From assembly GCF_000688235.1 (NCBI RefSeq), contig NZ_JHYO01000011.1, positions 1 through 64,000 on the forward strand: a stretch of DNA of 64,000 nt. Reading direction: 5' to 3'. Positions 1-8,614 of the stretch are shown here, in pieces (position 1 is the first letter of the stretch; each line of letters begins with the position of its first letter). The position numbers were made by a program, and so were the translations under genes. The DNA comes from Terasakiella pusilla DSM 6293 (GTDB lineage Bacteria; Pseudomonadota; Alphaproteobacteria; Rhodospirillales; Terasakiellaceae). The notes under the pieces were generated by a model that was not told the origin of the DNA, did not search any database, and saw only the letters and a list, made by a program, of their open reading frames with translations.

Positions 1-240
1 CACCAACTGACGCTCGGAGCGAATGCCAAAGAGATAACCGACCAGTAAAGCCTTAAACAACATAGTCGGATCAAGCGGAGGTCGACCATTATCGGCGCAA
101 TATAAAGGCGCCACTTTGTCGTGAATGAAACTGAAATCAATATGCGCATCAATTTTGCGCAAAAGATGGTTGGACGGAACCAGACTATCCAGACTGACCA
201 TCTCAAGTTCCGTTTGTTGAGGACCGCGTTTTTTAAGCAT
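1..240 (-). CDS. IS1182-family transposase, N-terminal part (runs off the window)
   Basis: An open frame of 80 codons starts with ATG at 240 and continues past the left edge. The protein opens MLKKRGPQQTELEMVSLDSL, then shows a 'VPSNHLLRKID' stretch and 'NGRPPLDPTMLFKALLVGYL', which is the DUF772 N-terminal domain of IS1182/IS5-like transposases. The catalytic DDE part lies outside the window, so I cannot tell whether the gene is intact. This is the only mobile-element coding sequence in the window. Confidence 0.85.
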   Translation of the reverse strand, partial: MLKKRGPQQTELEMVSLDSLVPSNHLLRKIDAHIDFSFIHDKVAPLYCADNGRPPLDPTMLFKALLVGYLFGIRSERQLV

Positions 241-253
241 TCCTCATTGAATC

Positions 254-317
254 ACAAAGGCCTCGCCAAGGCGAGACCTTTGTCAGCAATCTGAGGCACC
301 TTAAATGAGGTGCCTTT
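254..317. repeat. Two adjacent hairpins beside the transposase start
   Basis: The first inverted repeat pairs ACAAAGG-c-CTCGCC (254-267) with GGCGAG-a-CCTTTGT (270-283), with a 2-nt loop and one mismatch. The second pairs AGGCACCT (294-301) with AGGTGCCT (308-315) and is followed by TTTCTC on the plus strand, so it could work as a weak rightward terminator. Together they fill the gap between the transposase and the convergently read end of the next gene. They may lie inside or mark the insertion-sequence end, but no terminal repeat pair can be checked because the other end is off the window. Confidence 0.5.
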
Positions 318-324
318 CTCCTGT

Positions 325-825
325 CTACGGGGTGGAGATATCGGTGATGAGGGAGGGGCCGCGGTCTTTGCCGGACTTTTTGGCGATGGACGAGAGTTTT
401 TGATCCAGGCTGGTGACCGTGTAACCTTTTTGTTCCAGCCGTTCTTTGAGGGCTTGCGGTGTCAGGTCAAAGAGGGGGGCGATCTGTTGAACGGTGCCTT
501 TTTGGACGGCGCTGACAGCCGCGCGCATGGGGTTATTGCCCGTACTTTCCCCGGTGAGGGCCGGATAGGCAAAGGCAAGGCTGGCAACGAGGGAGAGGCC
601 GAGCGCGATGTAGATGCTCTTTCGTTGAAAGTACTTCGAGAAGGCTGGCCAGTTGCGCCAGACGTGAAAGACCACAGGGATCAAAAGCACCATGGAAAGC
701 CATTCATGCATAGCGTGGAAGGTGCGTGACCAAATGTGGAAAAACAGAAAAACGCCTGAGATGGTCGACACGGCAAACAAACCGATTGTCAGCGTGGTGC
801 CATAGGTGCGTAGAAATTGTTTCAT
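325..825 (-). CDS. DUF4405-type small membrane protein, probable haem-binding
   Basis: A 166-residue protein with three hydrophobic segments (about residues 10-30, 40-57 and 70-88) and a soluble C-terminal tail of about 75 residues. Histidines sit in and next to the membrane segments ('FLFFHIW', 'FHAMHEWL', 'VVFHVWRNW'), the pattern of DUF4405 and cytochrome b561-like membrane haem proteins. The tail is less conserved in appearance. The gene diverges from the ZIP-like transporter, with an inverted repeat between them. The electron-transfer role is inferred from the family; partners are not visible here. Confidence 0.6.
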   Translation of the reverse strand: MKQFLRTYGTTLTIGLFAVSTISGVFLFFHIWSRTFHAMHEWLSMVLLIPVVFHVWRNWPAFSKYFQRKSIYIALGLSLVASLAFAYPALTGESTGNNPMRAAVSAVQKGTVQQIAPLFDLTPQALKERLEQKGYTVTSLDQKLSSIAKKSGKDRGPSLITDISTP

Positions 826-876
826 GGGACAAACTTCATTGTATAAAAAAGAATATAGGATATTTACGCTCTTTGT

Positions 877-899
877 GTTTCAGTAGTATGTCCTGAAAC
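877..899. promoter_or_regulatory. Inverted repeat GTTTCAG-N9-CTGAAAC in a divergent promoter region
   Basis: A perfect 7-bp inverted repeat (877-883 and 893-899) lies between the divergent DUF4405 gene and ZIP-like gene. A smaller one, GTAAC-N5-GTTAC (909-923), follows directly. Either could be an operator for both genes. No regulator gene is adjacent, so the cognate factor is unknown. Confidence 0.4.
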
Positions 900-965
900 G
901 GGGCATTTGTAACGTCCTGTTACGATTAGAAGAGTTATAAAACCCAGTGATGAGCCGCTAATCAG

Positions 966-1697
966 ATGTTAGAGTTCTTAGACAGTCTCCCGCAATGGGG
1001 GATCGCGCTTATTTATTCAATGCTTGCCGGGATTGCGATCCCGTTTGGGGCACTGTTTGCCCGTATTGAACATATTCACCCCAAGTGGCTGGAGAAAGAG
1101 TTCCGCCACAGTGTCATCGCGTTTGGCGGGGGCGCGTTAATCGCGGCGGTTTCTCTTGTGCTGGTGCCGAAAGGGATTGAAACCACGCCGCCTTTTTGGG
1201 CGGTCGCATGGTTTTTTGCGGGGGGCGTGTGTTTTTATGGACTGGATCGGGTGATTCAAAGTCATGGGGGACGGTTTTCGCAGCTGATCGCCATGGTGTC
1301 CGATTTTATCCCCGAAGCTATGGCGCTTGGCGCGATTCTGCTAGAGGATAAAGGCTCCGCCTTATTGCTGGTGCTGCTGATCGGTTTGCAAAACCTGCCG
1401 GAAGGGTTCAATGCCTATCGGGAAATTATTGATCGGGGCAGGCATAAGGCAAAGGTGATTTTAATCTGGTTTTTTGCCATTTCCCTGATGGGGCCGTTAT
1501 CGGCCTTTATTGGCATGACTTTTTTGTCCGCACAGCCCGCGATCATGGGCGGGATTATGATGTTTGCCGCCGGGGGGATTCTGTATCTAGTTTTTCAAGA
1601 TATCGCCCCGCAGGCTTATCTAAAACGAAAATGGGCGCCGCCTTTGGGTGCGGTCATGGGGTTTGGGTTGGGCCTGATCGGTCACATGATGTTGTGA
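966..1697 (+). CDS. ZIP-family-like metal transporter
   Basis: A 243-residue integral membrane protein with about eight hydrophobic segments. Two sequence blocks resemble the paired metal-site helices of ZIP transporters: 'DFIPEAMALGA' near residue 117 and 'QNLPEGFNAY' near residue 142 (family form HNxPEG). The first position is Gln rather than His, so metal choice may differ or the protein may be a divergent relative. A ZIP protein would import divalent metal (Zn, Fe or Mn) across the inner membrane. It converges on the peroxiredoxin gene with 22 bp between stops. Confidence 0.65.
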   Translation: MLEFLDSLPQWGIALIYSMLAGIAIPFGALFARIEHIHPKWLEKEFRHSVIAFGGGALIAAVSLVLVPKGIETTPPFWAVAWFFAGGVCFYGLDRVIQSHGGRFSQLIAMVSDFIPEAMALGAILLEDKGSALLLVLLIGLQNLPEGFNAYREIIDRGRHKAKVILIWFFAISLMGPLSAFIGMTFLSAQPAIMGGIMMFAAGGILYLVFQDIAPQAYLKRKWAPPLGAVMGFGLGLIGHMML

Positions 1698-1719
1698 ACG
1701 ATCACGCCCATTACCCCTG

Positions 1720-2223
1720 TTAGCCGAGTTGAGCGAGCAGAGTTTCCGCGTTGGAAACTTCGAACTTGCCGCCCTCTTCCACATTCAACTGTGTGATGGT
1801 GCCGTCTTTTACGAGCATGGAGAAACGTTGTAGGCGCGTCCCCATGCCGCGGGCATTCAAGTCGAACTCAAGACCGAGCGCTTTTGCCCAAATCGCACTG
1901 CCATCGCCAAGGAAACGGATTTTACCGATGGCGTTTTGGTCCTTGCCCCATGCAGCCATGACAAAACCGTCATTGGTTGCGACACACCAGACTTCATCCA
2001 CACCTTTGGCTTTGAGTGCATCCAGGTTTTCCACATAGCCCGGAACATGTTGGGCGGAACAGGTGGGGGTGTAGGCGCCGGGTACCGCAAAAATGGCAAT
2101 TGTTTTCCCTGCCACGGCCTCATGAACGTTGACCTGTTCTGGGCCAAGGGGGCAGGCATCGCCAAATTGCGTGGATTCTGCCAAGACGCCGTCGGGAAGT
2201 TTGTCGCCGATTTGAACCGTCAT
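1720..2223 (-). CDS. Peroxiredoxin, Prx5-like
   Basis: A 167-residue thiol peroxidase that reduces hydrogen or alkyl peroxides. The peroxidatic cysteine is Cys55 in 'PGAYTPTCSAQHVPGY', the classic PxxxTxxC motif of the Prx5/AhpC-TSA group; Arg in 'GTRLQRFSMLV' fits the conserved active-site arginine. Two other cysteines (Cys24 and one in 'VWCVATN') could resolve it. I place the start at 2223 because AGGAGA precedes it. An upstream ATG at 2295 would add 24 unusual Cys-rich residues. It follows the SleB-like gene by 71 bp on the same strand. Confidence 0.9.
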   Translation of the reverse strand: MTVQIGDKLPDGVLAESTQFGDACPLGPEQVNVHEAVAGKTIAIFAVPGAYTPTCSAQHVPGYVENLDALKAKGVDEVWCVATNDGFVMAAWGKDQNAIGKIRFLGDGSAIWAKALGLEFDLNARGMGTRLQRFSMLVKDGTITQLNVEEGGKFEVSNAETLLAQLG

Positions 2224-2294
2224 AAATCTATCTCCTAAATATGTAGAAGACGGATATAAGCACTTGAAATCCGCGAAGCAATGGCAGGTTTGCA

Positions 2295-2903
2295 TTAATT
2301 TAAAGAGGCGGTCTGTGTTTCTGTTTGATCAGAATAAAAAATGTGGCGTCCGATCTGGGTCGTGCGGTTGAGGCGGTCTGCCCATACCGGGTTGACGTAA
2401 TCGGCATGATACCATTTGGCTTGTCTGGTGGGATCTGTGTAGATGCCGGCAAGGTAAAGGCGGGCGACTTGTTGGGCGCTGCGCCATGCCGTGAGTTCCT
2501 GCGGGTCGTCCTTTTTCCCGTCGCACCACCAAGAAAACTGGCAACGGTGCAAGCGGTATCGGCTTTTCGATTCCTGTACCACATCGCAAATCGTGTCAGG
2601 GAAGCGGCTATCGGCAACACGGTTCATGGTGACACCGGCAACGGCCAACTGGCCTTCCAAAGGTTCGGAGCGGGCTTCCCAATAGATGTTGAGGGCAAGG
2701 CAGCGGGTTTCTGTTGTGTTGACCACAAGGTTATGGGACATGATCGTGCCGAGTTGGCCTGCAAAGTCCTGACTCAGGGTCTTTTGGGGGATGGGGTCGA
2801 CTTTTTTAAAGCCGGTGACGCTAAAAAATAGGGCGGCACATACAAATATCATAGCAACCAGCCGCCCGATACAGGGGCGCGCCGTCTTATTGTGCGAACT
2901 CAT
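2295..2903 (-). CDS. Cell-wall hydrolase, SleB/Hydrolase_2 family
   Basis: A 202-residue protein with an N-terminal membrane anchor or uncleaved signal (about residues 13-32) and a Hydrolase_2 domain beginning 'CLALNIYWEARSEPLEGQ', where the Glu of 'YWEAR' is the expected catalytic acid. 'AVAGVTMNRV' and 'CQFSWWCDG' are further hallmarks. Members are lytic transglycosylase-like peptidoglycan hydrolases; outside spore formers they act in the periplasm in wall remodelling. It lies upstream of the peroxiredoxin gene in the same direction. Confidence 0.85.
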   Translation of the reverse strand: MSSHNKTARPCIGRLVAMIFVCAALFFSVTGFKKVDPIPQKTLSQDFAGQLGTIMSHNLVVNTTETRCLALNIYWEARSEPLEGQLAVAGVTMNRVADSRFPDTICDVVQESKSRYRLHRCQFSWWCDGKKDDPQELTAWRSAQQVARLYLAGIYTDPTRQAKWYHADYVNPVWADRLNRTTQIGRHIFYSDQTETQTASLN

Positions 2904-3186
2904 TTATTTATCCACATTTTGTTTCAAAAATGGTCCGACAATAGCGTCGATCAATCTAGTTGATCGCTTCTCGTTAAAGTCTGTGCCAAAAAATGGTCGT
3001 TGGCTGGGGGGTCGGACTTTAGCGCGTTTCTCTCAACGCAGGGGTTATATATGTAAAACTGCATATGAAGTCAAGGGGGTTATGTTGCATTGCGGTATAA
3101 TGTTTCGAGAACGTAATTTTGTTGCATAAAGGGACGGGAATTTCTAATTTGAGTGACCTTTTCACCCCATTTGAAATGTTATCGAA

Positions 3187-3843
3187 ATGAGCTTCGTTTA
3201 CACCCCGCCCGCGGACCCGCTTGAGGTTTTATATCGAGATGAGAATCTAATTGTTCTGAACAAACCCGCAGGTCTGTTATCTGTGCCGGGCCGGGCGCAA
3301 GATCATAAAGATAGTCTGCAAAGCCGTGTTGAGGCGGCGTATGGGGGCGCGCTGGTGGTTCATCGTTTGGATATGGACACGTCTGGGGCGATTGTGATGG
3401 CCTTTGATAAGGAGACGCATCGCCACCTTTCCAAACAGTTTGAAATCAAAACGGTTACGAAAGAATATGTCTGTCTGGTCGACGGTCTGGTGGCAGATGA
3501 AGAAGGGCAGGTGGATTTGCCCTTGCGCTGTGATTGGCCCAACAGACCTTTGCAGATGGTTGATACTGAGTTGGGGAAAAAAGCACTGACCCGATGGCGT
3601 GTCCTGACGCGTCGAGAAGAGGAAGCGGTAACACGATTGGCGCTGACGCCTGTGACGGGGCGGTCGCATCAGTTGCGGGTCCATTGTCTCTCTTTGGGGC
3701 ATCCGATCCTTGGGGATCGTTTTTATGCGCCGCAAAGCGTGATCTCAAAAAGTGCACGGCTTTGTTTACATGCTGAAATGTTATCGTTTGATCACCCGAT
3801 GACGGGCAAGCGTTTGTCTTTTATGGCGCCGTGTGAGTTTTAG
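3187..3843 (+). CDS. rluA: RluA-family pseudouridine synthase
   Basis: A 218-residue stand-alone catalytic domain without an S4 domain, which is the RluA rather than RluC/D architecture. The catalytic motif is 'HRLDMDTSG', with catalytic Asp62. 'LIVLNKPAGLLSVPG' near the N-terminus and 'TGRSHQLRVHCLSLGHPILGD' near residue 160 complete the family signature. E. coli RluA modifies 23S rRNA U746 and tRNA U32; the same role is inferred. The gene stands alone, with a 280-bp upstream gap in which I see no other gene, and ends in a bidirectional terminator. Confidence 0.85.
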   Translation: MSFVYTPPADPLEVLYRDENLIVLNKPAGLLSVPGRAQDHKDSLQSRVEAAYGGALVVHRLDMDTSGAIVMAFDKETHRHLSKQFEIKTVTKEYVCLVDGLVADEEGQVDLPLRCDWPNRPLQMVDTELGKKALTRWRVLTRREEEAVTRLALTPVTGRSHQLRVHCLSLGHPILGDRFYAPQSVISKSARLCLHAEMLSFDHPMTGKRLSFMAPCEF

Positions 3844-3847
3844 GCAT

Positions 3848-3880
3848 AAAAAAAGCTGCCGATGGCGGGCAGCTTTTTTA
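3848..3880. terminator. Bidirectional intrinsic terminator
   Basis: The stem pairs AAAAAAAGCTGCC (3848-3860) with GGCAGCTTTTTTA (3868-3880) around a 7-nt loop. A-tracts and T-tracts flank it on both strands, so it serves both rluA and the convergent mlaC gene. Confidence 0.9.
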
Positions 3881-3902
3881 TTAGGAATGTAAAACAAATA
3901 TT

Positions 3903-4547
3903 TTATTGGGTAGCCGTATTGACGTTACTGGCCAGTTGTTCTGTTTTGCTGCGTAGAGCCTCGATCAAGCTGGAGACATTATCTCCACCACGTTTGATGA
4001 CAGAGACAAATTCCGCACGCTGGGTCTGGCTCATGCTGACGCCGGCGATCAAGACATCAACGACTTTCTTTTCGCCGTCTTTGTTCTGTTTGACGCGCCA
4101 GTCAACCAGAATAGGTTCAGCAACGTTGGGACGTTCGATTTTCGAGCGCACAATGGCGTCAGAATCGTTCTTCTCTAAAGATTCGGTGACGGTCAGGCTA
4201 ATGTCGTCACCGGAATAATCTTCAAAGCGTTTGGAGTAGGTCACGATGATGAAGTCTTCAAAGAGCTTGAGATATTCTTCTTTCTCAGCTTCTGAAGCCT
4301 TGCGCCAATAACGGCCCAGAACCCATTTTCCGATCGCGCGAACATCAAAGCCTTCATTCAAAAGGGTGCGAAACTCTTCATTTCGCTGACCTTCTTCCTG
4401 CGTGCGGAAGGAGGCCATGGCTTTATCAGCCATGGTCTGAATGAAAGTTTCTGCTTCTTTCCCAAAGCCACTAGCAAAGGCTGTGCTAGACGCGAAAGCA
4501 ATTGCTAGAGAAAGAGCCGCGCCTGTGAAAAAACGTCTGGTCATCAT
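3903..4547 (-). CDS. mlaC: MlaC-type periplasmic phospholipid-binding protein
   Basis: A 214-residue protein with a signal peptide ending near 'STAFASG' and a Tol_Tol_Ttg2 (MlaC) domain: 'FDVRAIGKWVLGRYWRKASEAE' and 'FEDFIIVTYSKRFEDYSG' are typical. MlaC shuttles phospholipid across the periplasm between the outer-membrane MlaA complex and the inner-membrane MlaFEDB ABC system. It lies 14 bp after the mlaA gene in the same direction, so the two form an operon. mlaFEDB genes are not in this window. Start could be the first or second of two tandem ATGs. Confidence 0.85.
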   Translation of the reverse strand: MMTRRFFTGAALSLAIAFASSTAFASGFGKEAETFIQTMADKAMASFRTQEEGQRNEEFRTLLNEGFDVRAIGKWVLGRYWRKASEAEKEEYLKLFEDFIIVTYSKRFEDYSGDDISLTVTESLEKNDSDAIVRSKIERPNVAEPILVDWRVKQNKDGEKKVVDVLIAGVSMSQTQRAEFVSVIKRGGDNVSSLIEALRSKTEQLASNVNTATQ

Positions 4548-4561
4548 GATGAGGCTTATCC

Positions 4562-5371
4562 TTATCGTGCTTCTGTCAGTTCTTCGTCACCCGGTGAAGG
4601 GGCATCAAAATCATATGACAGTTCCGGTGAGTTCTGCACTTTCGGGCCATCATTGTTCTGGATCGCCGCTTCACGACGTTGGCGGTAGAGGCTTCTGAAG
4701 GAGGCGTAGGGGTCAAGCGAGTTGTTGCGGATGTCTTCGATCGCATCATAGTAATACGCACGTGTATCAACCGCTGTCAAAACGCCGCGACCAATTGTGA
4801 TGCCGTCACGATCTGTATTGCGTGCCCACATGTTCAGCGGGTCGGCAAAGTAATCGACAACGCGACCAACTGCGTCACGCGGGTTGCTTGGACCAAAGAT
4901 CGGCAGAACGATGTACGGACCTTCGCCGACACCCCAGACGCCGAGTGTCTGACCAAAATCTTCGTCATGTTTTTTGTAGCCCATGCCGCTTGCCGGATCG
5001 CCAAAGCCCAACACACCTACCGTGCTGTTGATGGCAAAACGTGCAGCAGTTGTACCGGCGCGCGCACCCTCGCCCTGCAAGACGTCGTTCAAAAGAACAA
5101 CCGGGGCGCTCAGGTTAGCCAGCATATTGTGAATGCCGTCCTGGACGGGCGGCGGCAACAGACCACGATATAGGGTTGCTGCAGGACGCAGGAACCACAC
5201 ATCCAACACAGTGTTGAAACCGAAGACAACGCGGTTCAGACCCTCAATCGGATCATTTACGTCGTCTGCGTTTTGTTGCTGGCTAGCACAGCCTGCGAGA
5301 ATCACGCCAATAGCGGCGATTCCGGTAATATTTTTTAGCCATCTTTTTGTTTTTACGGGCTTTGTCATCAT
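4562..5371 (-). CDS. mlaA: MlaA/VacJ outer-membrane lipoprotein
   Basis: A 269-residue lipoprotein; the lipobox is 'VILAGC' with Cys28 as the lipidation site. The MlaA domain is shown by 'DPIEGLNRVVFGFN', 'VGVLGFGDPASGMGYKKHDEDFGQT' in part, and 'GPYIVLPIFGPSNPRDAVG'. In the family it removes mislocalised phospholipid from the outer leaflet of the outer membrane and hands it to MlaC, encoded next. An acidic, proline-containing C-terminal tail extends past the domain. Two adjacent ATGs at 5371 and 5368 are both possible starts. Confidence 0.9.
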   Translation of the reverse strand: MMTKPVKTKRWLKNITGIAAIGVILAGCASQQQNADDVNDPIEGLNRVVFGFNTVLDVWFLRPAATLYRGLLPPPVQDGIHNMLANLSAPVVLLNDVLQGEGARAGTTAARFAINSTVGVLGFGDPASGMGYKKHDEDFGQTLGVWGVGEGPYIVLPIFGPSNPRDAVGRVVDYFADPLNMWARNTDRDGITIGRGVLTAVDTRAYYYDAIEDIRNNSLDPYASFRSLYRQRREAAIQNNDGPKVQNSPELSYDFDAPSPGDEELTEAR

Positions 5372-5588
5372 ACACCGTTTTGTTAAAAAATCATTCCCAA
5401 TTTAGTTGTATTTCAATGATATAGAGATCAGTTCACTGAATTACAATACGCACTTGCATTGCTAGTAAGACAAAATACTCTCACCCCCATGTATGCAAAT
5501 GTAGATATTGAACTACCATAGCGGAACACAAAAGACTAGTCCTTCGACAAGTAGTAGGAGTATCAATTTCTGATAGGTGTTACATATA

Positions 5589-5616
5589 TGCAACAAGTTC
5601 AAAAATTCCTGTTGCA
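5589..5616. promoter_or_regulatory. Inverted repeat TGCAACA-N14-TGTTGCA upstream of the methionine operon
   Basis: Perfect 7-bp arms at 5589-5595 and 5610-5616, just upstream of the AGATAT palindrome. It could be a second operator or a leader hairpin. The factor is unknown. Confidence 0.35.
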
Positions 5617-5624
5617 ATCACATA

Positions 5625-5642
5625 AAGATATCTTTATATCTT
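5625..5642. promoter_or_regulatory. Likely SahR-type operator
   Basis: AAGATATCTTTATATCTT is a perfect inverted repeat with 7-bp arms (AAGATAT / ATATCTT) around CTTT. It sits 28 bp upstream of the start of the ArsR-methyltransferase gene, where an autoregulated ArsR-family repressor would bind. AT-rich palindromes of this type are expected for ArsR regulators. Assignment to this regulator is inference from position. Confidence 0.6.
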
Positions 5643-5669
5643 AAATCGATTTTATCCGATGGGGTGAGT

Positions 5670-6593
5670 ATGGACGCTATTTTATCAGCTTTGAAAGCAA
5701 TTGGTGAGCCGACGCGCATGCGCGTGATGGCCCTGTGCGCCCAAGGTGACCTGACCGTTTCTGAATTGGTGCATATTTTAGGGCAAAGCCAGCCGCGGGT
5801 TTCTCGCCATCTCAAGTTATTGTGTGAAGCCGGATTGCTTCAGCGGTTGCGTGAAGGTAGCTGGGTTTTTCACCGTTTGTCGGCAGAACCCCACAATGCG
5901 AGCATGGTTGAAAAACTCGTCAATGTTATCCCTTACGATGATGAAGTGATTGTGCGTGACCTGCAACGTTTGGATGAAGTGAAGCAGGAACGTGCGGCAA
6001 AAGCCGCCGCCTTTTTTAATACCAACGCTAAAAGCTGGGGTGAAATTCGGGCTCTGCACGTCGATGATCAGGAAGTGGAGGCCGCCCTTCGTGATCTGGT
6101 CACCTTGACGGGGACGGAAGAACTGCTGGATATTGGCACTGGAACAGGCCGTCTGCTGGAGCTGTTTTCGCCATACATAAAGCAGGGCTGGGGCGTCGAT
6201 CTGTCGTCTGAGATGTTGGCGATTGCGCGGGCGAAAATCGAAGAAGGCGAGCTGGGTAACTGTGCGGTGCGTCAGGGCGATATGTATCAAGTGCCCTTTA
6301 GTGCTGACAGTTTTGATCTGGTCACCATCCATCAGGTTTTGCACTATACAGACGAGCCTGCAACCGCGATTGGGGAAGCCGCCCGCGTTTTGCGCAAAAA
6401 CGGTAAATTGGCCATCGTTGATTTTGCCCCCCATGAAGAAGAAACATTACGCACCCAGTACCAGCATCATCGACTGGGGTTTAGCGACGAAGAAATTTCA
6501 AGAATTTGCCGTGATTGTGGATTGAACGTCACCCACGTAAAACATCTGCCCGGCACGCCTTTAACAGTGACCCTTTGGATCGCCGAGAAATAA
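5670..6593 (+). CDS. sahR: ArsR-type regulator fused to a SAM methyltransferase domain (SahR-like)
   Basis: A 307-residue protein. Residues 1-85 form an ArsR winged helix-turn-helix ('LSALKAIGEPTRMRVMALCA', 'QPRVSRHLKLL'). Residues about 145-260 form a class I methyltransferase fold with motif I 'LLDIGTGTGRLLELF'. This fusion beside metF/metH matches SahR, reported in Proteobacteria as an S-adenosylhomocysteine-responsive repressor of methionine-cycle genes. The metF start follows 15 bp downstream, so it is the first gene of the operon. I place the start at 5670, preceded by GGGGTGAG; an in-frame ATG at 5577 would add 31 unrelated residues and overlap the operator. Confidence 0.8.
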   Translation: MDAILSALKAIGEPTRMRVMALCAQGDLTVSELVHILGQSQPRVSRHLKLLCEAGLLQRLREGSWVFHRLSAEPHNASMVEKLVNVIPYDDEVIVRDLQRLDEVKQERAAKAAAFFNTNAKSWGEIRALHVDDQEVEAALRDLVTLTGTEELLDIGTGTGRLLELFSPYIKQGWGVDLSSEMLAIARAKIEEGELGNCAVRQGDMYQVPFSADSFDLVTIHQVLHYTDEPATAIGEAARVLRKNGKLAIVDFAPHEEETLRTQYQHHRLGFSDEEISRICRDCGLNVTHVKHLPGTPLTVTLWIAEK

Positions 6594-6608
6594 ACTGGAG
6601 TATATGAA

Positions 6609-7529
6609 GTGACCCTTCTAGATGAACAAAAAGCCGTGCTAAGTGGTATCCCCGTCGCGGCCCCCCTGCCGAGAGACGTGAGCGTTTCTTTTGAATTTTT
6701 CCCGCCGAAGACGGAGAAAATGGAAGAAACCCTGTGGGCATCCCTGAAGCGACTGGAGCCGCTGGGTCCAAAATTTGTGTCTGTGACCTACGGGGCGGGC
6801 GGGACCACGCGTGAACGGACCCACAACACGGTGGTCGGGATCCAAAAAGACACCAGCATGGTTGCGGCAGCGCATTTGACCTGTGTGGGTTCCAGCAAGG
6901 CCGAGATTGACGAAATTGCCGATCGCTATTGGGAAGAAGGTATCCGCCATATCGTCGCGTTGCGCGGTGATCCGGAAGAAGGCGCAAATGGGTACACACC
7001 ACACCCTGATGGTTATGCCTACGCGGTTGATCTGGTGGAAGGCCTTAAAAAACGCCATGATTTTGAAATCAGCGTGGCGGGCTATCCCGAAACACACCCG
7101 GATGCGCCGTCTGCCCAGTTTGATATCGATTATCTAAAAAAGAAAGTCGATGCTGGGGCAAACCGTGTCATCACACAATATTTCTTTGAAGCGGAAACTT
7201 TCCTGCGCTATCGCGATAAAGCGGTTGCGGCTGGCGTAAATGTGCCGATCGTGCCGGGGATTTTGCCAGTGACAAACTTTAAACAAGTGCTGAAGTTTTC
7301 TGCGGCTTGTAACACAAAAGTCCCGGCATGGATGGCGGACCTGTTTGAAGGTCTGGATGACGAGCCGGAAACCCGCAAGCTGGTTGCGGCAACCGTTGCG
7401 TCCGAGCTGTGTCGCGTGTTGCATGCCAACGGCGTCAACGATTTCCATTTCTATACATTGAATCGTGCAGATTTGACCTATGCTTTCTGCCATATTCTTG
7501 GTGTTCGCCCGAAAGGAGCCCAATCATGA
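6609..7529 (+). CDS. metF: Methylenetetrahydrofolate reductase
   Basis: A 306-residue enzyme that reduces 5,10-methylene-THF to 5-methyl-THF with FADH2, supplying the methyl donor for methionine synthase. The family signature 'SFEFFPPKT' contains the catalytic Glu29; '[16 protein letters not shown]' and 'HIVALRGDP' are further conserved blocks. It starts with GTG at 6609; the ATG at 6604 runs straight into a stop. The stop overlaps the next start (ATGA), indicating translational coupling with the methionine synthase pieces. Confidence 0.95.
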   Translation: MTLLDEQKAVLSGIPVAAPLPRDVSVSFEFFPPKTEKMEETLWASLKRLEPLGPKFVSVTYGAGGTTRERTHNTVVGIQKDTSMVAAAHLTCVGSSKAEIDEIADRYWEEGIRHIVALRGDPEEGANGYTPHPDGYAYAVDLVEGLKKRHDFEISVAGYPETHPDAPSAQFDIDYLKKKVDAGANRVITQYFFEAETFLRYRDKAVAAGVNVPIVPGILPVTNFKQVLKFSAACNTKVPAWMADLFEGLDDEPETRKLVAATVASELCRVLHANGVNDFHFYTLNRADLTYAFCHILGVRPKGAQS

Positions 7530-8593
7530 GTACCCGTGAAGACCGTCTGGCTTATTTAGAAGCCGAGTCCAAAAAACGTATCATCGTCCTTGATGGCGCG
7601 ATGGGCACCATGATTCAGCGCTACAAGCTGGAAGAGGAAGATTACCGCGGGGAGCGTTTCGCCGATTGGAAACAAGACGTTAAAGGCAATAATGATTTGC
7701 TGTCGATTACCAAGCCGGACGTGATCAAGGAAATCCACCGCGAATATCTGGAAGCAGGGGCGGATATCTTGGGCACAAACACCTTTTCCTCCACCACCAT
7801 CGCGCAAGCTGATTATGCCATGGAAGATCTGGCTTATGAAATGAACGTGGAAAGCGCGCGTATCGCCCGTGAGGTCGCGGATGAAATGACCGCCAAGACA
7901 CCGGATCGTCCGCGACTGGTGGCTGGTGCCATGGGACCGACCAACCGAACTTGTTCTATCAGTCCGGATGTGAATGATCCCGGCTATCGTAACGTCAGCT
8001 TTGATGAGTTGCGCATTGCCTATAAATCAGCGGCGCAAGGTTTGTTGGAAGGCGGATCGGATATTCTGATCGTGGAAACCATCTTTGATACCTTAAACGC
8101 GAAAGCCGCCCTGTTTGCGATTGAAGAATTGTTTGACGAGCAAGGTTGGCGCGTGCCGATCATGATTTCAGGGACTTTGACCGATGCATCTGGCCGCACC
8201 CTGTCGGGTCAAACGGCAGAGGCGTTCTGGAACTCGATCCGTCACGTGAACCCCTTTTCTGTTGGGTTGAACTGCGCGCTTGGGGCTGACTTGATGCGTC
8301 CGCATATCGCGGCCTTGTCGTCCGTTGCTGACGTGCGCGTCTCAACCTATCCCAACGCTGGCTTGCCAAACGAGATGGGGGGGTATGATGAAACACCGGA
8401 GGAAATGGGCGAAGCGTTGAAAGAATGGGCACAGAGCGGCCTGATCAATGTGGTTGGTGGCTGTTGTGGAACAACGCCGGCCCACATTAAAGTAATTGCG
8501 GACTCGGTGAAGGGGATTACCCCGCGTCAGGTGCCGGAACTGGATGTGAAAATGCGTCTGTCCGGTCTGGAACCCTTCAATGTTGCGTCCTAA
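7526..8593 (+). CDS. metH1: Methionine synthase, homocysteine-binding subunit (split MetH N-terminus)
   Basis: A 355-residue homocysteine S-methyltransferase domain equal to the N-terminal module of MetH. '[15 protein letters not shown]' opens the domain. The zinc ligands are the Cys of '[11 protein letters not shown]' and the pair in '[11 protein letters not shown]'. The pterin, cobalamin and activation modules are encoded by the next gene, 21 bp downstream, so the enzyme is split in two. The start at 7526 overlaps the metF stop by four bases and has AAGGAG upstream. A stand-alone betaine- or methylmethionine-dependent enzyme is less likely, given the neighbour. Confidence 0.9.
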   Translation: MSTREDRLAYLEAESKKRIIVLDGAMGTMIQRYKLEEEDYRGERFADWKQDVKGNNDLLSITKPDVIKEIHREYLEAGADILGTNTFSSTTIAQADYAMEDLAYEMNVESARIAREVADEMTAKTPDRPRLVAGAMGPTNRTCSISPDVNDPGYRNVSFDELRIAYKSAAQGLLEGGSDILIVETIFDTLNAKAALFAIEELFDEQGWRVPIMISGTLTDASGRTLSGQTAEAFWNSIRHVNPFSVGLNCALGADLMRPHIAALSSVADVRVSTYPNAGLPNEMGGYDETPEEMGEALKEWAQSGLINVVGGCCGTTPAHIKVIADSVKGITPRQVPELDVKMRLSGLEPFNVAS

Positions 8594-8614
8594 CGAAAGC
8601 CGGAAGTTCGAAAA

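Noticed and set aside
2791-3129. Plus-strand open frame of 112 codons in the gap before rluA
   Set aside because: It begins antisense to the SleB gene, has no ribosome site and no recognisable domain. I regard the 2904-3186 gap as non-coding.
5372-5669. Possible SAM or SAH riboswitch before the methionine operon
   Set aside because: I see two operator-like inverted repeats but no pseudoknot-type layout or conserved riboswitch core; protein-based control by the first gene explains the leader.
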